Positions 52,762 to 61,279 of a stretch of DNA of 64,000 nt are shown piece after piece. The DNA is from Alphaproteobacteria bacterium LSUCC0719. Its GTDB lineage: Bacteria > Pseudomonadota > Alphaproteobacteria > Puniceispirillales > Puniceispirillaceae. The stretch lies in assembly GCA_040839025.1 (NCBI GenBank), contig JBFPJN010000001.1, forward strand, positions 1 to 64,000, in the 5' to 3' direction. Made by a program: the position numbers and the translations under genes. Every line of letters starts with the position of its first letter. Within the stretch, counting starts at the first letter, position 1. A model generated the notes under the pieces. The model was not told the origin of the DNA, ran no database searches, and worked only from the letters and a program-made list of their open reading frames with translations.

Positions 52762-54177
52762 ATGTCTAAAACTTCTATTACCTGGGTCATTACGACTCTA
52801 GCTATCTATCAAACGCGCTTTTGGGCCGAAGTGGCTCATCACCTACAGAAACAGGGTCACTCTGTGGCATTTCTGTCCTTTGACGACCGCTCAAGTGAAT
52901 ACCTCACTGCGAAAAAATTTCGTGTTTATTCCACCTGTGCAATGGACAAGCAAAAGGCGGAGTGCCTGATGCATAGTTTGGAAGAGAGCCTGGAGGAATA
53001 TGGGATAGATAACTTAAATTTCTGGCTGACCCATGAGCGCTTCGCTTTCAATCTGCGTAACAGTCAGGAGATGTCTCTTCGGTTATTGACCTATCTGGTT
53101 CTTGCGGACCGATCACTGGCGGAACTGTCTAAAGATGGCCAACTGGTGATGATTCAGGAGCTGGGCGGGTTTATCAGCGTCATAGCCAGTTTCTTTTCTG
53201 CACGTAAGCAAAATATTGACAACTGGTTCGTCGAGCCCTCCTTCTATCGGGGCCGCCAATTTTTTCTCAAAAACCGTTTTGGATCTATGGAAATACGGTC
53301 AATTTCCGTTAAATCAGCCAGCACTAAAGTTAAGGCCTATTTGAGCGAGGTGCAGGCAAATAAAACTATAGTAGTGCCAGTTAAAGACAGGCATCACTAC
53401 TCCGCGGCATTGAACAAGATTCTTAATTCGCACAATGTTCGACGACTTGGTGAGAAAATCATTGATAAATATTTGCTGGGCAAGCACCAAGAGTTTGGTC
53501 ACATCCGTAGTCACGTTTTCAGCCATGCAGGCATGCTACTGAACAGTATGCGGCTTGCCGGAAAATATACAGAGATGTCAAAGATTGGGCGTTTTGTGTA
53601 TTATCCCCTGCATGTACCTGGCGACATGGCTTTAACCCTTCGATCGCCGCAGTTTCTTGATCAGTTGAGTTTAATTGATTACCTCCTGCGCAACCTACCT
53701 AACGGTTATAAGTTGGCAATAAAAGAACATCCGGCGATGGTAGGCGCGATGGATGCTGGCCGCCTAAAAACGTTATTAAATCGTTATGACCAGCTTGCAT
53801 TGATCAATCCTTCGGAAAATAACTTTGATGTATTGGACCGAAGTGAAGCTGTGGTTTCGGTTAACTCCAAGTCTGGGGCTGAAGCGATTTTGCTTGGTAA
53901 GCCGGTATTGGTGCTCGGAGACGCTTTCTATCGCGACAGCCCATTGGCTACGCCGGTGACCTCAATTACCGAGATTGGTTTGCGCCTTAGGGAACTCTTA
54001 GCAGAAAATTTCACACCTGATCGTGGAAAGTTGGAGAGATACTTTGAAGAGGTGTGGCGCAGTACTTATCCTGGTGAACTTTATGTCCAGGGTGAAGAAA
54101 ACACTAAGGTGTTTGCCCACTCCATAATATCTGCTGTATTTGATGCAGACCCCCAACGACAGATGGAGGTGAGTTAG
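52762..54177 (+). CDS. Capsule-type (KpsS-like) glycan transferase
   Basis: A 471-residue protein. The C-terminal half has FVYYPLHVPGDMALTLRSP, YKLAIKEHPAMVG, and VVSVNSKSGAEAILLGKPVLVLGD, a good match for the capsule polysaccharide synthesis domain of KpsS/KpsC and related GT-B enzymes. The N-terminal half begins with a Rossmann-like WVITTLAIYQTRFWAEVAHHL. It is the fourth glycan-assembly gene after pseF. Donor and acceptor cannot be read. Confidence 0.72.
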   Translation: MSKTSITWVITTLAIYQTRFWAEVAHHLQKQGHSVAFLSFDDRSSEYLTAKKFRVYSTCAMDKQKAECLMHSLEESLEEYGIDNLNFWLTHERFAFNLRNSQEMSLRLLTYLVLADRSLAELSKDGQLVMIQELGGFISVIASFFSARKQNIDNWFVEPSFYRGRQFFLKNRFGSMEIRSISVKSASTKVKAYLSEVQANKTIVVPVKDRHHYSAALNKILNSHNVRRLGEKIIDKYLLGKHQEFGHIRSHVFSHAGMLLNSMRLAGKYTEMSKIGRFVYYPLHVPGDMALTLRSPQFLDQLSLIDYLLRNLPNGYKLAIKEHPAMVGAMDAGRLKTLLNRYDQLALINPSENNFDVLDRSEAVVSVNSKSGAEAILLGKPVLVLGDAFYRDSPLATPVTSITEIGLRLRELLAENFTPDRGKLERYFEEVWRSTYPGELYVQGEENTKVFAHSIISAVFDADPQRQMEVS

Positions 54178-54514
54178 TCTGGACACAAGCAAGCAGTTTC
54201 TGATCGCCGTTTTGGCAATAACGCTGTTCTTGAGCGCAGTGAAAACTTGGCTGCTTGCTTTTCGTTCACCGGTTCGAAACACGCGTTGCTAACTTACTCC
54301 AAGGTTTCAGCGTTCGCCTTGGTTTCCTCCGGGTTGATAACCAGCGCTGTTTTGACCTTTTCCCTAGCCACTCTAAATAATGGGTTGATAAAGTTGATGA
54401 GGTTGGATCCGAAAAATTAACGTGTCCGATGGCAGGCGTTCCGCCACCATGTCTCCTTTTGTTATCAGCGGAATTGGCCTGATGCTGCTAAACGCTATCA
54501 ATTTATATTGATCA
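54178..54514 (+). pseudogene. Frameshifted membrane-protein remnant
   Basis: Directly after the transferase gene one frame encodes a hydrophobic peptide (FLIAVLAITLFLSAVKTWLLAF) ending at TAA 54289-54291. Another frame then gives SKVSAFALVSSGLITSAVLTF ending in LMRLDPKN at TAA 54418-54420, and a third gives SPFVISGIGLMLLNAINLY. The succession of membrane segments without an intact frame suggests a decayed polytopic protein, possibly a flippase or polymerase. The family is not established. Confidence 0.4.
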
Positions 54515-54524
54515 AGAAGCCGTG

Positions 54525-55292
54525 ATGACTAAGTCTTTCGAACCCGACCTCGTATCCATCATTACTCCAGCCTGGAGAGCAGCTGGATACATTGAGGAAA
54601 CAATCGCGTCGGTGCAGGCCCAGACCTACTCAAACTGGGAAATGTTGATTGTAGACGACTTCTCTCCTGACAATACCTGTGAGGTGATAGAAGAGCACAG
54701 CACTAAGGACGACCGCATTCGCCTGATACGTCTGCCGCAGAATGGAGGCCCTGCACAAGCCCGTAATTGCGCCCTTCGTAAAGCACAGGGCCGCTGGATT
54801 GCGTTCCTGGATAGTGATGACCTTTGGCTACCGACGAAGTTGGAAACCCAGTTGGCATTTCATCAGGCTCAAGGGGCTTATATTTCCTTTACTGGTTATC
54901 GCCGTATCTCCGCTGATAATCGGAGTACTGGGGGTTTGATCCAAGTGCCAGCGCGCCTCTATTATTCTGGTTTATTGAGCAACACCGCGATAGCGACTTC
55001 GACCGTATTGATCGATCGGCAACTAACTGGTGAATTTGAGATGAAATCGATCTACTACGATGACTTTGGCTGCTGGCTGGAAATATTGCGCTTGGGTGGC
55101 TTTGCGTCTGGACTCAACTCAGATCTCATGCGTTATCGCGTTATGATTGGTTCGGTATCGCGTAATAAGAGGCGCTCAGCGGTGGAAGTATGGAAAACTT
55201 ATCGAGAAGTGGAGAAACTCAATATGCTCCGCTCACTGTGGCACTTTGCCAATTATTGTCTCAACGCGCTTAAAAAATATCGGAGATTTTAA
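54525..55292 (+). CDS. GT2-family glycosyltransferase
   Basis: A 255-residue GT-A enzyme. VSIITPAWRAAGYIEETIASV, MLIVDDFSPDNT, GGPAQARNCALRKAQG and the metal-binding AFLDSDDLWLP are classic GT2 features. The frame allows GTG 54522, but ATG 54525 is adjacent and preferred. It likely adds a single sugar to the lipid-linked repeat unit on the cytoplasmic face. The downstream gene appears to begin 2 bp after its stop. Confidence 0.9.
   Translation: MTKSFEPDLVSIITPAWRAAGYIEETIASVQAQTYSNWEMLIVDDFSPDNTCEVIEEHSTKDDRIRLIRLPQNGGPAQARNCALRKAQGRWIAFLDSDDLWLPTKLETQLAFHQAQGAYISFTGYRRISADNRSTGGLIQVPARLYYSGLLSNTAIATSTVLIDRQLTGEFEMKSIYYDDFGCWLEILRLGGFASGLNSDLMRYRVMIGSVSRNKRRSAVEVWKTYREVEKLNMLRSLWHFANYCLNALKKYRRF
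55281..55286 (+). promoter_or_regulatory. Shine-Dalgarno supporting an ATT start codon
   Basis: CGGAGA lies 8 bp before ATT 55295 in the last codons of the GT2 gene. No ATG, GTG or TTG occurs in the epimerase frame between its upstream stop (55271) and GTG 55361, and GTG 55361 would delete the NAD-binding motif. Confidence 0.6.
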
Positions 55293-55294
55293 CA

Positions 55295-56263
55295 ATTAAG
55301 TCACAAAAATTTAAGGTCCTGATAACAGGGGCTAATGGATTTATTGGCTATGCCCTTTGCGTGTCATTAGCAAAGCTAGGTTATCATGTCGTTGCAACAA
55401 GTCGAAATTCGATGTCATCTGAACTAAAGGCCATAGGCATTGAATTGCGCTTGCAGCAAAACCTGACCTTTTTTGAGGATCTCAGATTGTTTGAAGGAGT
55501 TGATTGTGTGGTTCACCTGGCCGGGCGGGCGCATGATCTAACGGCAAGTTCTCCAGATTCTACGTCAGCATTGTTACAGGCAAATAGCGAGACAACCAAT
55601 AAATTATCGCAAGCAGCATCTTTATGCGGCGTTAAGCGCTTTATTTTTCTCAGCAGCGTTGGCGTACATGGCAATAATTCTGGTGAGAAGCCCTTTTCAG
55701 AAAAAAGTGCGTTAGCACCTCATAATTCTTATGCACAATCAAAACTTATGGCAGAGAAGTATTTAGTTGAAACTTGCCGCGCATCATCCTTAGACGCAGT
55801 CATTTTTCGTCCCCCCCTAGTTTATGGCCCTGGAGTTAAGGGCAATTTTCTTTCAATGCTCGGATGGCTGAGACGAGGCATCCCGCTTCCGCTTGGTGCA
55901 ATCCATAATCAACGTAGTTTAGTTGGTATAGACAATCTGATAGACCTGATCGTCACCTGCATTGACCACCCCGCTGCCGCTAATCAGACGTTTTTGGTGA
56001 GTGATGATGAAGATATTTCTACGGCTCAACTGTTACGCAGTATGAGCGAAGCTTTGGATAAGCCTGCTCGACTTTTTCCTCTTCCCACATCGCTACTTCA
56101 ATTAGGCGCAAATCTAATTGGCAAGCAAGCTATAGCCCACGGTCTGCTTGGAGATCTTCGAGTTGATATTTCTCATGCCAAAAAGGTGCTAAATTGGACA
56201 CCTCGGGTCAGTGTGGATGAAGGGCTGAAGAGGACAGCTGAGTGGTATTTGTCTCAAAAATGA
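55295..56263 (+). CDS. NAD-dependent sugar epimerase/reductase (WbpV-like), probable ATT start
   Basis: A 322-residue extended SDR if read from ATT 55295. The Rossmann motif LITGANGFIGYAL then lies at residues about 8-20, as expected. Also seen are CVVHLAGRAHD, FLSSVGVHG, YAQSK (catalytic Tyr/Lys) and FRPPLVYGPG. The first conventional initiator, GTG 55361, removes the nucleotide-binding motif. The stop overlaps the next start (ATGA). With the following initiating transferase and WbpM-like dehydratase it forms a trio known from gammaproteobacterial O-antigen loci, where it would reduce or epimerise the 4-keto sugar to UDP-QuiNAc or UDP-FucNAc. Confidence 0.82.
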   Translation: MKSQKFKVLITGANGFIGYALCVSLAKLGYHVVATSRNSMSSELKAIGIELRLQQNLTFFEDLRLFEGVDCVVHLAGRAHDLTASSPDSTSALLQANSETTNKLSQAASLCGVKRFIFLSSVGVHGNNSGEKPFSEKSALAPHNSYAQSKLMAEKYLVETCRASSLDAVIFRPPLVYGPGVKGNFLSMLGWLRRGIPLPLGAIHNQRSLVGIDNLIDLIVTCIDHPAAANQTFLVSDDEDISTAQLLRSMSEALDKPARLFPLPTSLLQLGANLIGKQAIAHGLLGDLRVDISHAKKVLNWTPRVSVDEGLKRTAEWYLSQK

Positions 56264-56817
56264 TTCGTGTTTTGGATCTTTGTCTTGCTGCTATTGCTCT
56301 AGCAATTCTTTTCCCATTGATTTTATTGGTCATGATTATCAGCTGGTTTGACACTCGTTCGCCACTGTTTCGTCAAAGACGTGTTGGGCGCGGAAAAGAG
56401 CCGTTTATCCTTGTTAAATTTCGGACTATGAGGCCTGACACAGCGTGTGTTGCTTCACACCTTGCAGATGTTTCATCAATCACAACAACAGGCCATGTTT
56501 TGCGCCGCACCAAGCTAGATGAACTGCCACAGCTTTGGAATGTGTTGAAAGGTGAGATGAGCTTGGTCGGTCCTCGCCCCTGCCTGTTTAATCAGCAAGA
56601 GTTAATCACTGAACGTGAAAATCGCGGCGTCTACAAAGCTCGTCCGGGAATTACAGGGTTGGCACAGATTCTCGGGATTGATATGTCGACACCTGAATTA
56701 TTGGCAGAGATGGATGCACAAATGCTGAAAACTCTGAACCTACGCAATTATTTTAGATACATTTTTTTGACGATCTTGGGTAAGGGTTCGGGAGATCGTG
56801 TAGGGACAGAGCCATGA
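56260..56817 (+). CDS. Initiating sugar-phosphate transferase (PglC/WcaJ-type)
   Basis: A 185-residue monotopic phosphoglycosyltransferase. A re-entrant N-terminal helix (VLDLCLAAIALAILFPLILLV) is followed by SPLFRQRRVGRGKEPFILVKFRTM, RRTKLDELPQLWNVLKGEMSLVGPRP with the catalytic Asp-Glu pair, and RPGITGLAQI. It transfers a sugar phosphate from UDP-sugar to undecaprenyl phosphate, starting the repeat unit. ATG 56260 overlaps the preceding stop; the in-frame GTG 56242 is less likely. Confidence 0.92.
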   Translation: MIRVLDLCLAAIALAILFPLILLVMIISWFDTRSPLFRQRRVGRGKEPFILVKFRTMRPDTACVASHLADVSSITTTGHVLRRTKLDELPQLWNVLKGEMSLVGPRPCLFNQQELITERENRGVYKARPGITGLAQILGIDMSTPELLAEMDAQMLKTLNLRNYFRYIFLTILGKGSGDRVGTEP

Positions 56818-56835
56818 CAAACAGGTCTCATCGCA

Positions 56836-58833
56836 ATGATATTTAAAACTCTACGTCAAACGACTCACCCAGTTTTGTCCCTGCCCCGCTACGCCAAACA
56901 AGTCATTGCGGTTTTTGTTGATATCACCCTTTGCATTTTGACCGTCTGGTTGGCTTTTTATCTGCGTCTGGGTGAGTTTGTTGCTTTTACCCAAAACACT
57001 AACTTTGCGGGTGGATTAATGTCTGCGAGTGGCGTCTCATTGTTACTGGCCATACCGCTTTTTTTCGTATCGGGGTTTTACAGGACGATTTTTCGATATT
57101 CTGGCTGGCCTGCTATGGTGGCGGTATTTCGCGCGTTGGTTGTTTATTTTTTGTTATATACTACTGTGATTACCGTAACCGGTATTCCCGGGGTTCCGAG
57201 GACTATCGGAATTATTCAACCCCTGTTACTTTTTTTCGCAGTGGCTGGTTCGAGGGGGTTGGCGCGCTTTTGGTTGGGAGGTGCCTATGGAAGTCGGTTG
57301 CAGAGAGCCGAAAGTCCGAAAGCGCTGGTTTATGGCGCCGGCACGGCAGGCCGACAACTGGTCTCGGCATTAGCCAATAACTCAGAGATTTGTGTTGTAG
57401 GATTTTTGGATGATGATGATCGCTTACATGGGCACGCACTTAATGGCCAACCCATTTTTTCTCCATCTGAACTGCCTGCCCTGATTGATTCGAAGGGCGT
57501 CACCCATGTTCTGCTAGCAATTCCTTCAGTTGCCCGGCATCGGCGTAATGAAATACTAAGACATATTGCGACACTACCGGTGGCGGTGCGCACCCTGCCG
57601 TCTTTCACGGATCTAGCCGAGGGCCGGATCACCTTCTCTGATTTACGTGATCTAGATATTGATGATCTTCTTGGTCGTAGATCAGTTACTCCAAACCACG
57701 TTCTGCTAGCGAAAAACATTACAAACAAAACGGTAATGGTAACCGGTGCGGGCGGTTCTATTGGTAGTGAGCTATGCCGACAGATCATCCAACTCAAACC
57801 GGAGAAGCTTTTGTTGGTTGAGATCAATGAATACGCCTTGTATGCGCTTCATTCGGAGCTAGACGAAACTCATGTTGTGCCGCTACTAGCATCGGTTCAG
57901 GACCCCGATCGCATGATGGAAATTATTGCGACATGGTCGCCGGTAACGATTTACCACACAGCGGCATACAAACATGTACCTTTAGTTGAACACAATCTAG
58001 CAGAAGGTGTAAAAAACAACGTGATGGGTACGCTGACTATGGCAAAAGTGGCTATTGAAAAAGGCGTGTCAGATTTTGTGCTGATTTCAACGGACAAAGC
58101 TGTAAGGCCAACAAATGTGATGGGTGCCAGTAAACGGCTCGCGGAGATGTGTTTGCAGGCATTATTTGCTGATCAAGCCGTTGTTTCGCTAGCTCAGCCC
58201 CTGTCTGAAAGGCAAAAAGGAAGGACTAAGCTATCTATGGTTCGCTTTGGGAATGTACTGGATTCTTCCGGTTCAGTGATCCCTCGTTTTCGCAAACAGA
58301 TTCGCGATGGCGGCCCCGTCACCCTGACACACCCGGAAATCACACGTTTTTTCATGACTATCCCCGAAGCCGCTCAGTTGGTGATTCACGCAGGTGCAAT
58401 GGCAAAGGGTGGCGATGTGTTTGTGCTGGATATGGGCAAGCCTGTTAAAATTGCTGATTTAGCCAAACGCATGGTTGAACTGTCTGGTCTCTCAGTTCGA
58501 GATGAAGAAAACCCAGATGGTGATATTGAGATTGCAATAACCGGCCTGCGGCCAGGCGAAAAACTTTATGAAGAGTTGCTGTTGGGGGATAATCCACAAC
58601 CCACATTGCACCCGAAAATACAGAGGGCCCAAGATCCATTTATCCCTTGGTGTGAGCTAGAGACGCATCTGGCCACCTTACAAATAATGCTTGCTCACAA
58701 CAATGTAGGGGAGATCATGGGGCTGCTGCAAAAACTGGTCTCAGGGTTTAAGCCACACAGTGAGATTGCCGATTGGACGTATATAGAGCAGATTAAGGCC
58801 GTAAGCAGGAAGACGAATGGTGAAATGCATTGA
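56836..58833 (+). CDS. Membrane UDP-sugar 4,6-dehydratase (WbpM/CapD/FlaA1 family)
   Basis: A 665-residue protein with four N-terminal membrane segments (residues about 20-140), a first Rossmann-like domain (VYGAGTAGRQLVSAL, GFLDDD), then the catalytic SDR domain starting MVTGAGGSIGSELCRQI near 302. STDKAVRPTNVMGASKR near 417 has Met where most SDRs have Tyr, the Ser-Met-Lys triad typical of WbpM. GLRPGEKLYEELL follows. It converts UDP-GlcNAc to UDP-4-keto-6-deoxy-GlcNAc for the initiating sugar. Its last-gene position is as in Pseudomonas-type O-antigen clusters. Confidence 0.92.
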   Translation: MIFKTLRQTTHPVLSLPRYAKQVIAVFVDITLCILTVWLAFYLRLGEFVAFTQNTNFAGGLMSASGVSLLLAIPLFFVSGFYRTIFRYSGWPAMVAVFRALVVYFLLYTTVITVTGIPGVPRTIGIIQPLLLFFAVAGSRGLARFWLGGAYGSRLQRAESPKALVYGAGTAGRQLVSALANNSEICVVGFLDDDDRLHGHALNGQPIFSPSELPALIDSKGVTHVLLAIPSVARHRRNEILRHIATLPVAVRTLPSFTDLAEGRITFSDLRDLDIDDLLGRRSVTPNHVLLAKNITNKTVMVTGAGGSIGSELCRQIIQLKPEKLLLVEINEYALYALHSELDETHVVPLLASVQDPDRMMEIIATWSPVTIYHTAAYKHVPLVEHNLAEGVKNNVMGTLTMAKVAIEKGVSDFVLISTDKAVRPTNVMGASKRLAEMCLQALFADQAVVSLAQPLSERQKGRTKLSMVRFGNVLDSSGSVIPRFRKQIRDGGPVTLTHPEITRFFMTIPEAAQLVIHAGAMAKGGDVFVLDMGKPVKIADLAKRMVELSGLSVRDEENPDGDIEIAITGLRPGEKLYEELLLGDNPQPTLHPKIQRAQDPFIPWCELETHLATLQIMLAHNNVGEIMGLLQKLVSGFKPHSEIADWTYIEQIKAVSRKTNGEMH

Positions 58834-59448
58834 ACTGAGTGCTCGTTTATTGAAAGCGAACGTGCTTTGCTAGCTCGTGCTCTTTCTTGAGATTGTTCGG
58901 ATAAGACCGGTTTGCGTTGAAGGAATGGTCGGGGTCAGTACTCTGAATATTGACAGCGTGTTCTAAGAAATAAGGAGCGGCTGCGGTGGAGAATGTTGGC
59001 GCGTCAAGGATTAAGGTAGAGGGATCCGCAGGTTGCCAAATTTGCAGTTGCGCATTTCAGCACTTTATTGCTACTGCAGTTCGCCGCGGAATGGTAATTG
59101 GGATAACCGCTCTTGAGACCCTGAATCAAGCCTCGAAAATGTTGAGAAGAACAGATATCTGAGCGCAGCACAGTGTGAAGAAAAGCAAGATAGCAGTGCT
59201 GATGGCGGTGCCTTCGATCGCGGTGCAAAGCTCGCAGATGAGTTGTAGCGTGTGTGGCATTGGAAATTGCATTACACACCTTGTAAAACACCTAAATTTT
59301 GTATACGAACGAAAGCTATTAAATATAAAAATTAATTGGCTTTGTCATAGTTCCATTATGTAGCTAAGGCTTTCGCATTAAATCTTACAAGCAGAAGTCA
59401 CTTTTGACTTAGTTGTGTCAGGCTATTCAGTTTTGTCAGAAGCTCAAC
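58834..59448. other. Right island junction, no intact gene
   Basis: About 615 bp. A frame from GTG 58986 (with AAGGAG upstream) to TGA 59161 encodes 58 residues including ATAVRRGMVIGITALETLNQ. A shifted frame continues as ADGGAFDRGAKLADEL to a stop near 59247, so this may be a small frameshifted gene remnant of unknown family. The last 200 bp are AT-rich and end where GC-rich DNA begins. No tRNA or repeat of the left-edge tRNA fragment was found. Confidence 0.4.
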
Positions 59449-59760
59449 CTACCCAAACATCGACATGATCAGCGCGAAGATCAGCGACGCGATTACACTC
59501 ACGCCGATATAGACCTCGATGGTTTTTTCTATCATCCGGATCTGTCGTCCCCATCTGGCGCGCGCCTCGCCAATGATCATTTTGCGCATGACAGTATACA
59601 GGCCCAGCAAAACCATCGACAGATAGACTTCAGCCGTCCGCCATTCCGGATATGCCGGATAGACATAGCGATGGACCAACAGCATGGCGCTGATCAGAAA
59701 CGGATAGGTGAACTGGCCGGTGCGGCTTTCAAATCCAAAGGTGGGTCCCGGTATCTGCAC
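59449..59760 (-). CDS. Small membrane protein of unknown function
   Basis: A 103-residue product with two or three hydrophobic segments (FTYPFLISAMLLVHRYVY, VYLSMVLLGLYTVM, YIGVSVIASLIFALIMSMF) and basic/aromatic loops. It starts at GTG 59760, which has AAGGAG nine bases upstream. An overlapping ATG in another frame is closed after 12 codons. It is the first gene with GC-rich codon use after the island and is probably host-encoded. No function can be assigned. Confidence 0.65.
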   Translation of the reverse strand: MQIPGPTFGFESRTGQFTYPFLISAMLLVHRYVYPAYPEWRTAEVYLSMVLLGLYTVMRKMIIGEARARWGRQIRMIEKTIEVYIGVSVIASLIFALIMSMFG

Positions 59761-60228
59761 GCTTCATAACTCCTTCAGTTCATCATGCCCTCAGCGGCTC
59801 CGGCATTCGTGCCTCACCAGACGGCTCCCACCCTAATGCGGGATTGCGCCGGTGCAAGGCCAATGACACCCACGACCGGAAATCAGGCGCGTTAATCCAC
59901 AGGCGCTAAACCAAAATCAATTTGTGTCGTCTCCCTGATCATGGACGTGATGAGACTGCATCAGGCCCGTCCCGATATGGGGCGGCGCCAGCGACGTGAG
60001 GCTGACGCTGAGGACGACGCCACCGAAATGGAGGCGGCGCCCGCGGCGCCCGCGGACCTGTATGACGTGCTTGGCTACCCGGGATCGCAAAGCACGGTCA
60101 CAACCCAGCAATGGCTGTCGATGCGCTGTATCAGCTTCTAGGTCGCCACACCCCCATTCTATCGTTTGAACTTGTCGTGCGGCGGTGCTACATCGCACAG
60201 TCAAATCCGTTCTGACTGGAGTTCATTC
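59761..60228. other. GC-rich intergenic region
   Basis: No convincing gene. A 66-codon frame at 59941-60141 is Ala/Asp/Glu-rich but has no ribosome-binding site. It covers a 9-bp tandem repeat GCGGCGCCC (two full copies plus four bases, 60034-60055). The iolG-like promoter should lie at the right end. Confidence 0.4.
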
Positions 60229-61224
60229 ATGTCCATTCGTTTTGCCATTCTCGGGGCAGGCCGGATCGGCCAGGTTCATGCCTGCGCCGTCGCCGGTAAT
60301 GATCACGCCGTGCTGGCCGCGGTATATGACCCGGTTGCCGCCTCCGCTTCCGCAATTGCCGACACATATGGCGCAACCATCCGTACGGTCGAGGAGATTG
60401 CGACGGCTGAGGATATCGATGCTGTTGTGCTGTGTACCCCTACCGACCTCCACGCCGAGCAGATCGAGCTGTTTGCGCGCGCTGGCAAGGCTGTGTTCTG
60501 TGAAAAGCCGATTGATCTTGATTCCACGCGCGTGCGCGACTGTCTGAAAATTGTCGATGAAACCGATGCGACACTGATGGTCGGATTCAACCGGCGGTTC
60601 GACCCGCATTTCATGGGCGTCAGGGCAGCGATTGAGGACGGGCGTATCGGGACACCGGAAATGGGCATCATCACCTCGCGCGATCCGGGCCCGCCACCAG
60701 CTGACTATATCCGTCGCTCAGGCGGCATCTTCAAGGACATGATGATCCATGATTTCGACATGGCGGTGTTTCTGATGGGTGACATGCCGGTCAGTGTGCT
60801 GGCCACCGGATCGGTGCTGATCGATCCCGCGATCAAACCGCTTGGCGATTATGACAGCGCCAGCGCCATCCTGCGCTGGGCGGATGGCCGCCAGGTGACG
60901 ATCTCCAATTCCCGGCGTGCTGTCTATGGCTATGACCAGCGGGTTGAAATTCACGGGTCAGCCGGCATGGTGGCGGCCGAAAATGAACATCCGGTGCGGA
61001 TCGAACTGGCGACTGCCGATGGCTATACCCGCCCGCCGCTCCATGATTTCTTCATGACCCGCTATGTGGCAGCCTATGCCAATGAAATCAACGCCTTCAT
61101 CGCGGCGCTTGGCGGTAAAACAGCCGGCATTCCGGTGGGTCGTGACGGGCTCAACGCGCTGCTGATTGCCGAGGCGGCGCTGGCATCCGCACAGTCCGGC
61201 AAGGTGGTGGACATTGCGTTGTAA
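60229..61224 (+). CDS. iolG: Gfo/Idh/MocA dehydrogenase, inositol 2-dehydrogenase-like
   Basis: A 331-residue NAD(P)-dependent sugar/inositol dehydrogenase. The Rossmann start is FAILGAGRIGQVHA, CTPTDLHAE follows, and the family motif FCEKPIDLD carries the catalytic Lys. VGFNRRFDPHF and MMIHDFDMAVFLMGD, with the conserved Asp and His, match myo-inositol 2-dehydrogenases. The frame allows an upstream TTG, but ATG 60229 gives the standard N-terminus. Substrate assignment to inositol rests on these motifs; other polyols are possible. Confidence 0.82.
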   Translation: MSIRFAILGAGRIGQVHACAVAGNDHAVLAAVYDPVAASASAIADTYGATIRTVEEIATAEDIDAVVLCTPTDLHAEQIELFARAGKAVFCEKPIDLDSTRVRDCLKIVDETDATLMVGFNRRFDPHFMGVRAAIEDGRIGTPEMGIITSRDPGPPPADYIRRSGGIFKDMMIHDFDMAVFLMGDMPVSVLATGSVLIDPAIKPLGDYDSASAILRWADGRQVTISNSRRAVYGYDQRVEIHGSAGMVAAENEHPVRIELATADGYTRPPLHDFFMTRYVAAYANEINAFIAALGGKTAGIPVGRDGLNALLIAEAALASAQSGKVVDIAL

Positions 61225-61279
61225 ACAGGCGCAACATTGTGTTCCAGAATTGCAGAAGACCCAAGAGGGGTATGGTGAT

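Larger units (their letters stand above)
12163..58833. mobile_element. Probable genomic island carrying surface-glycan genes (right end uncertain)
   Basis: The left edge is a tRNA 3'-end fragment followed by an H-NS-like gene. The interior is AT-rich and dominated by nonulosonic acid and polysaccharide genes, with decayed remnants and long gene-free gaps. The right edge is placed by composition at 58.8-59.4 kb, where GC-rich ordinary genes begin. No integrase, transposase or second tRNA repeat was found, so the island may be composite, old, or larger than the window shows. Confidence 0.5.
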
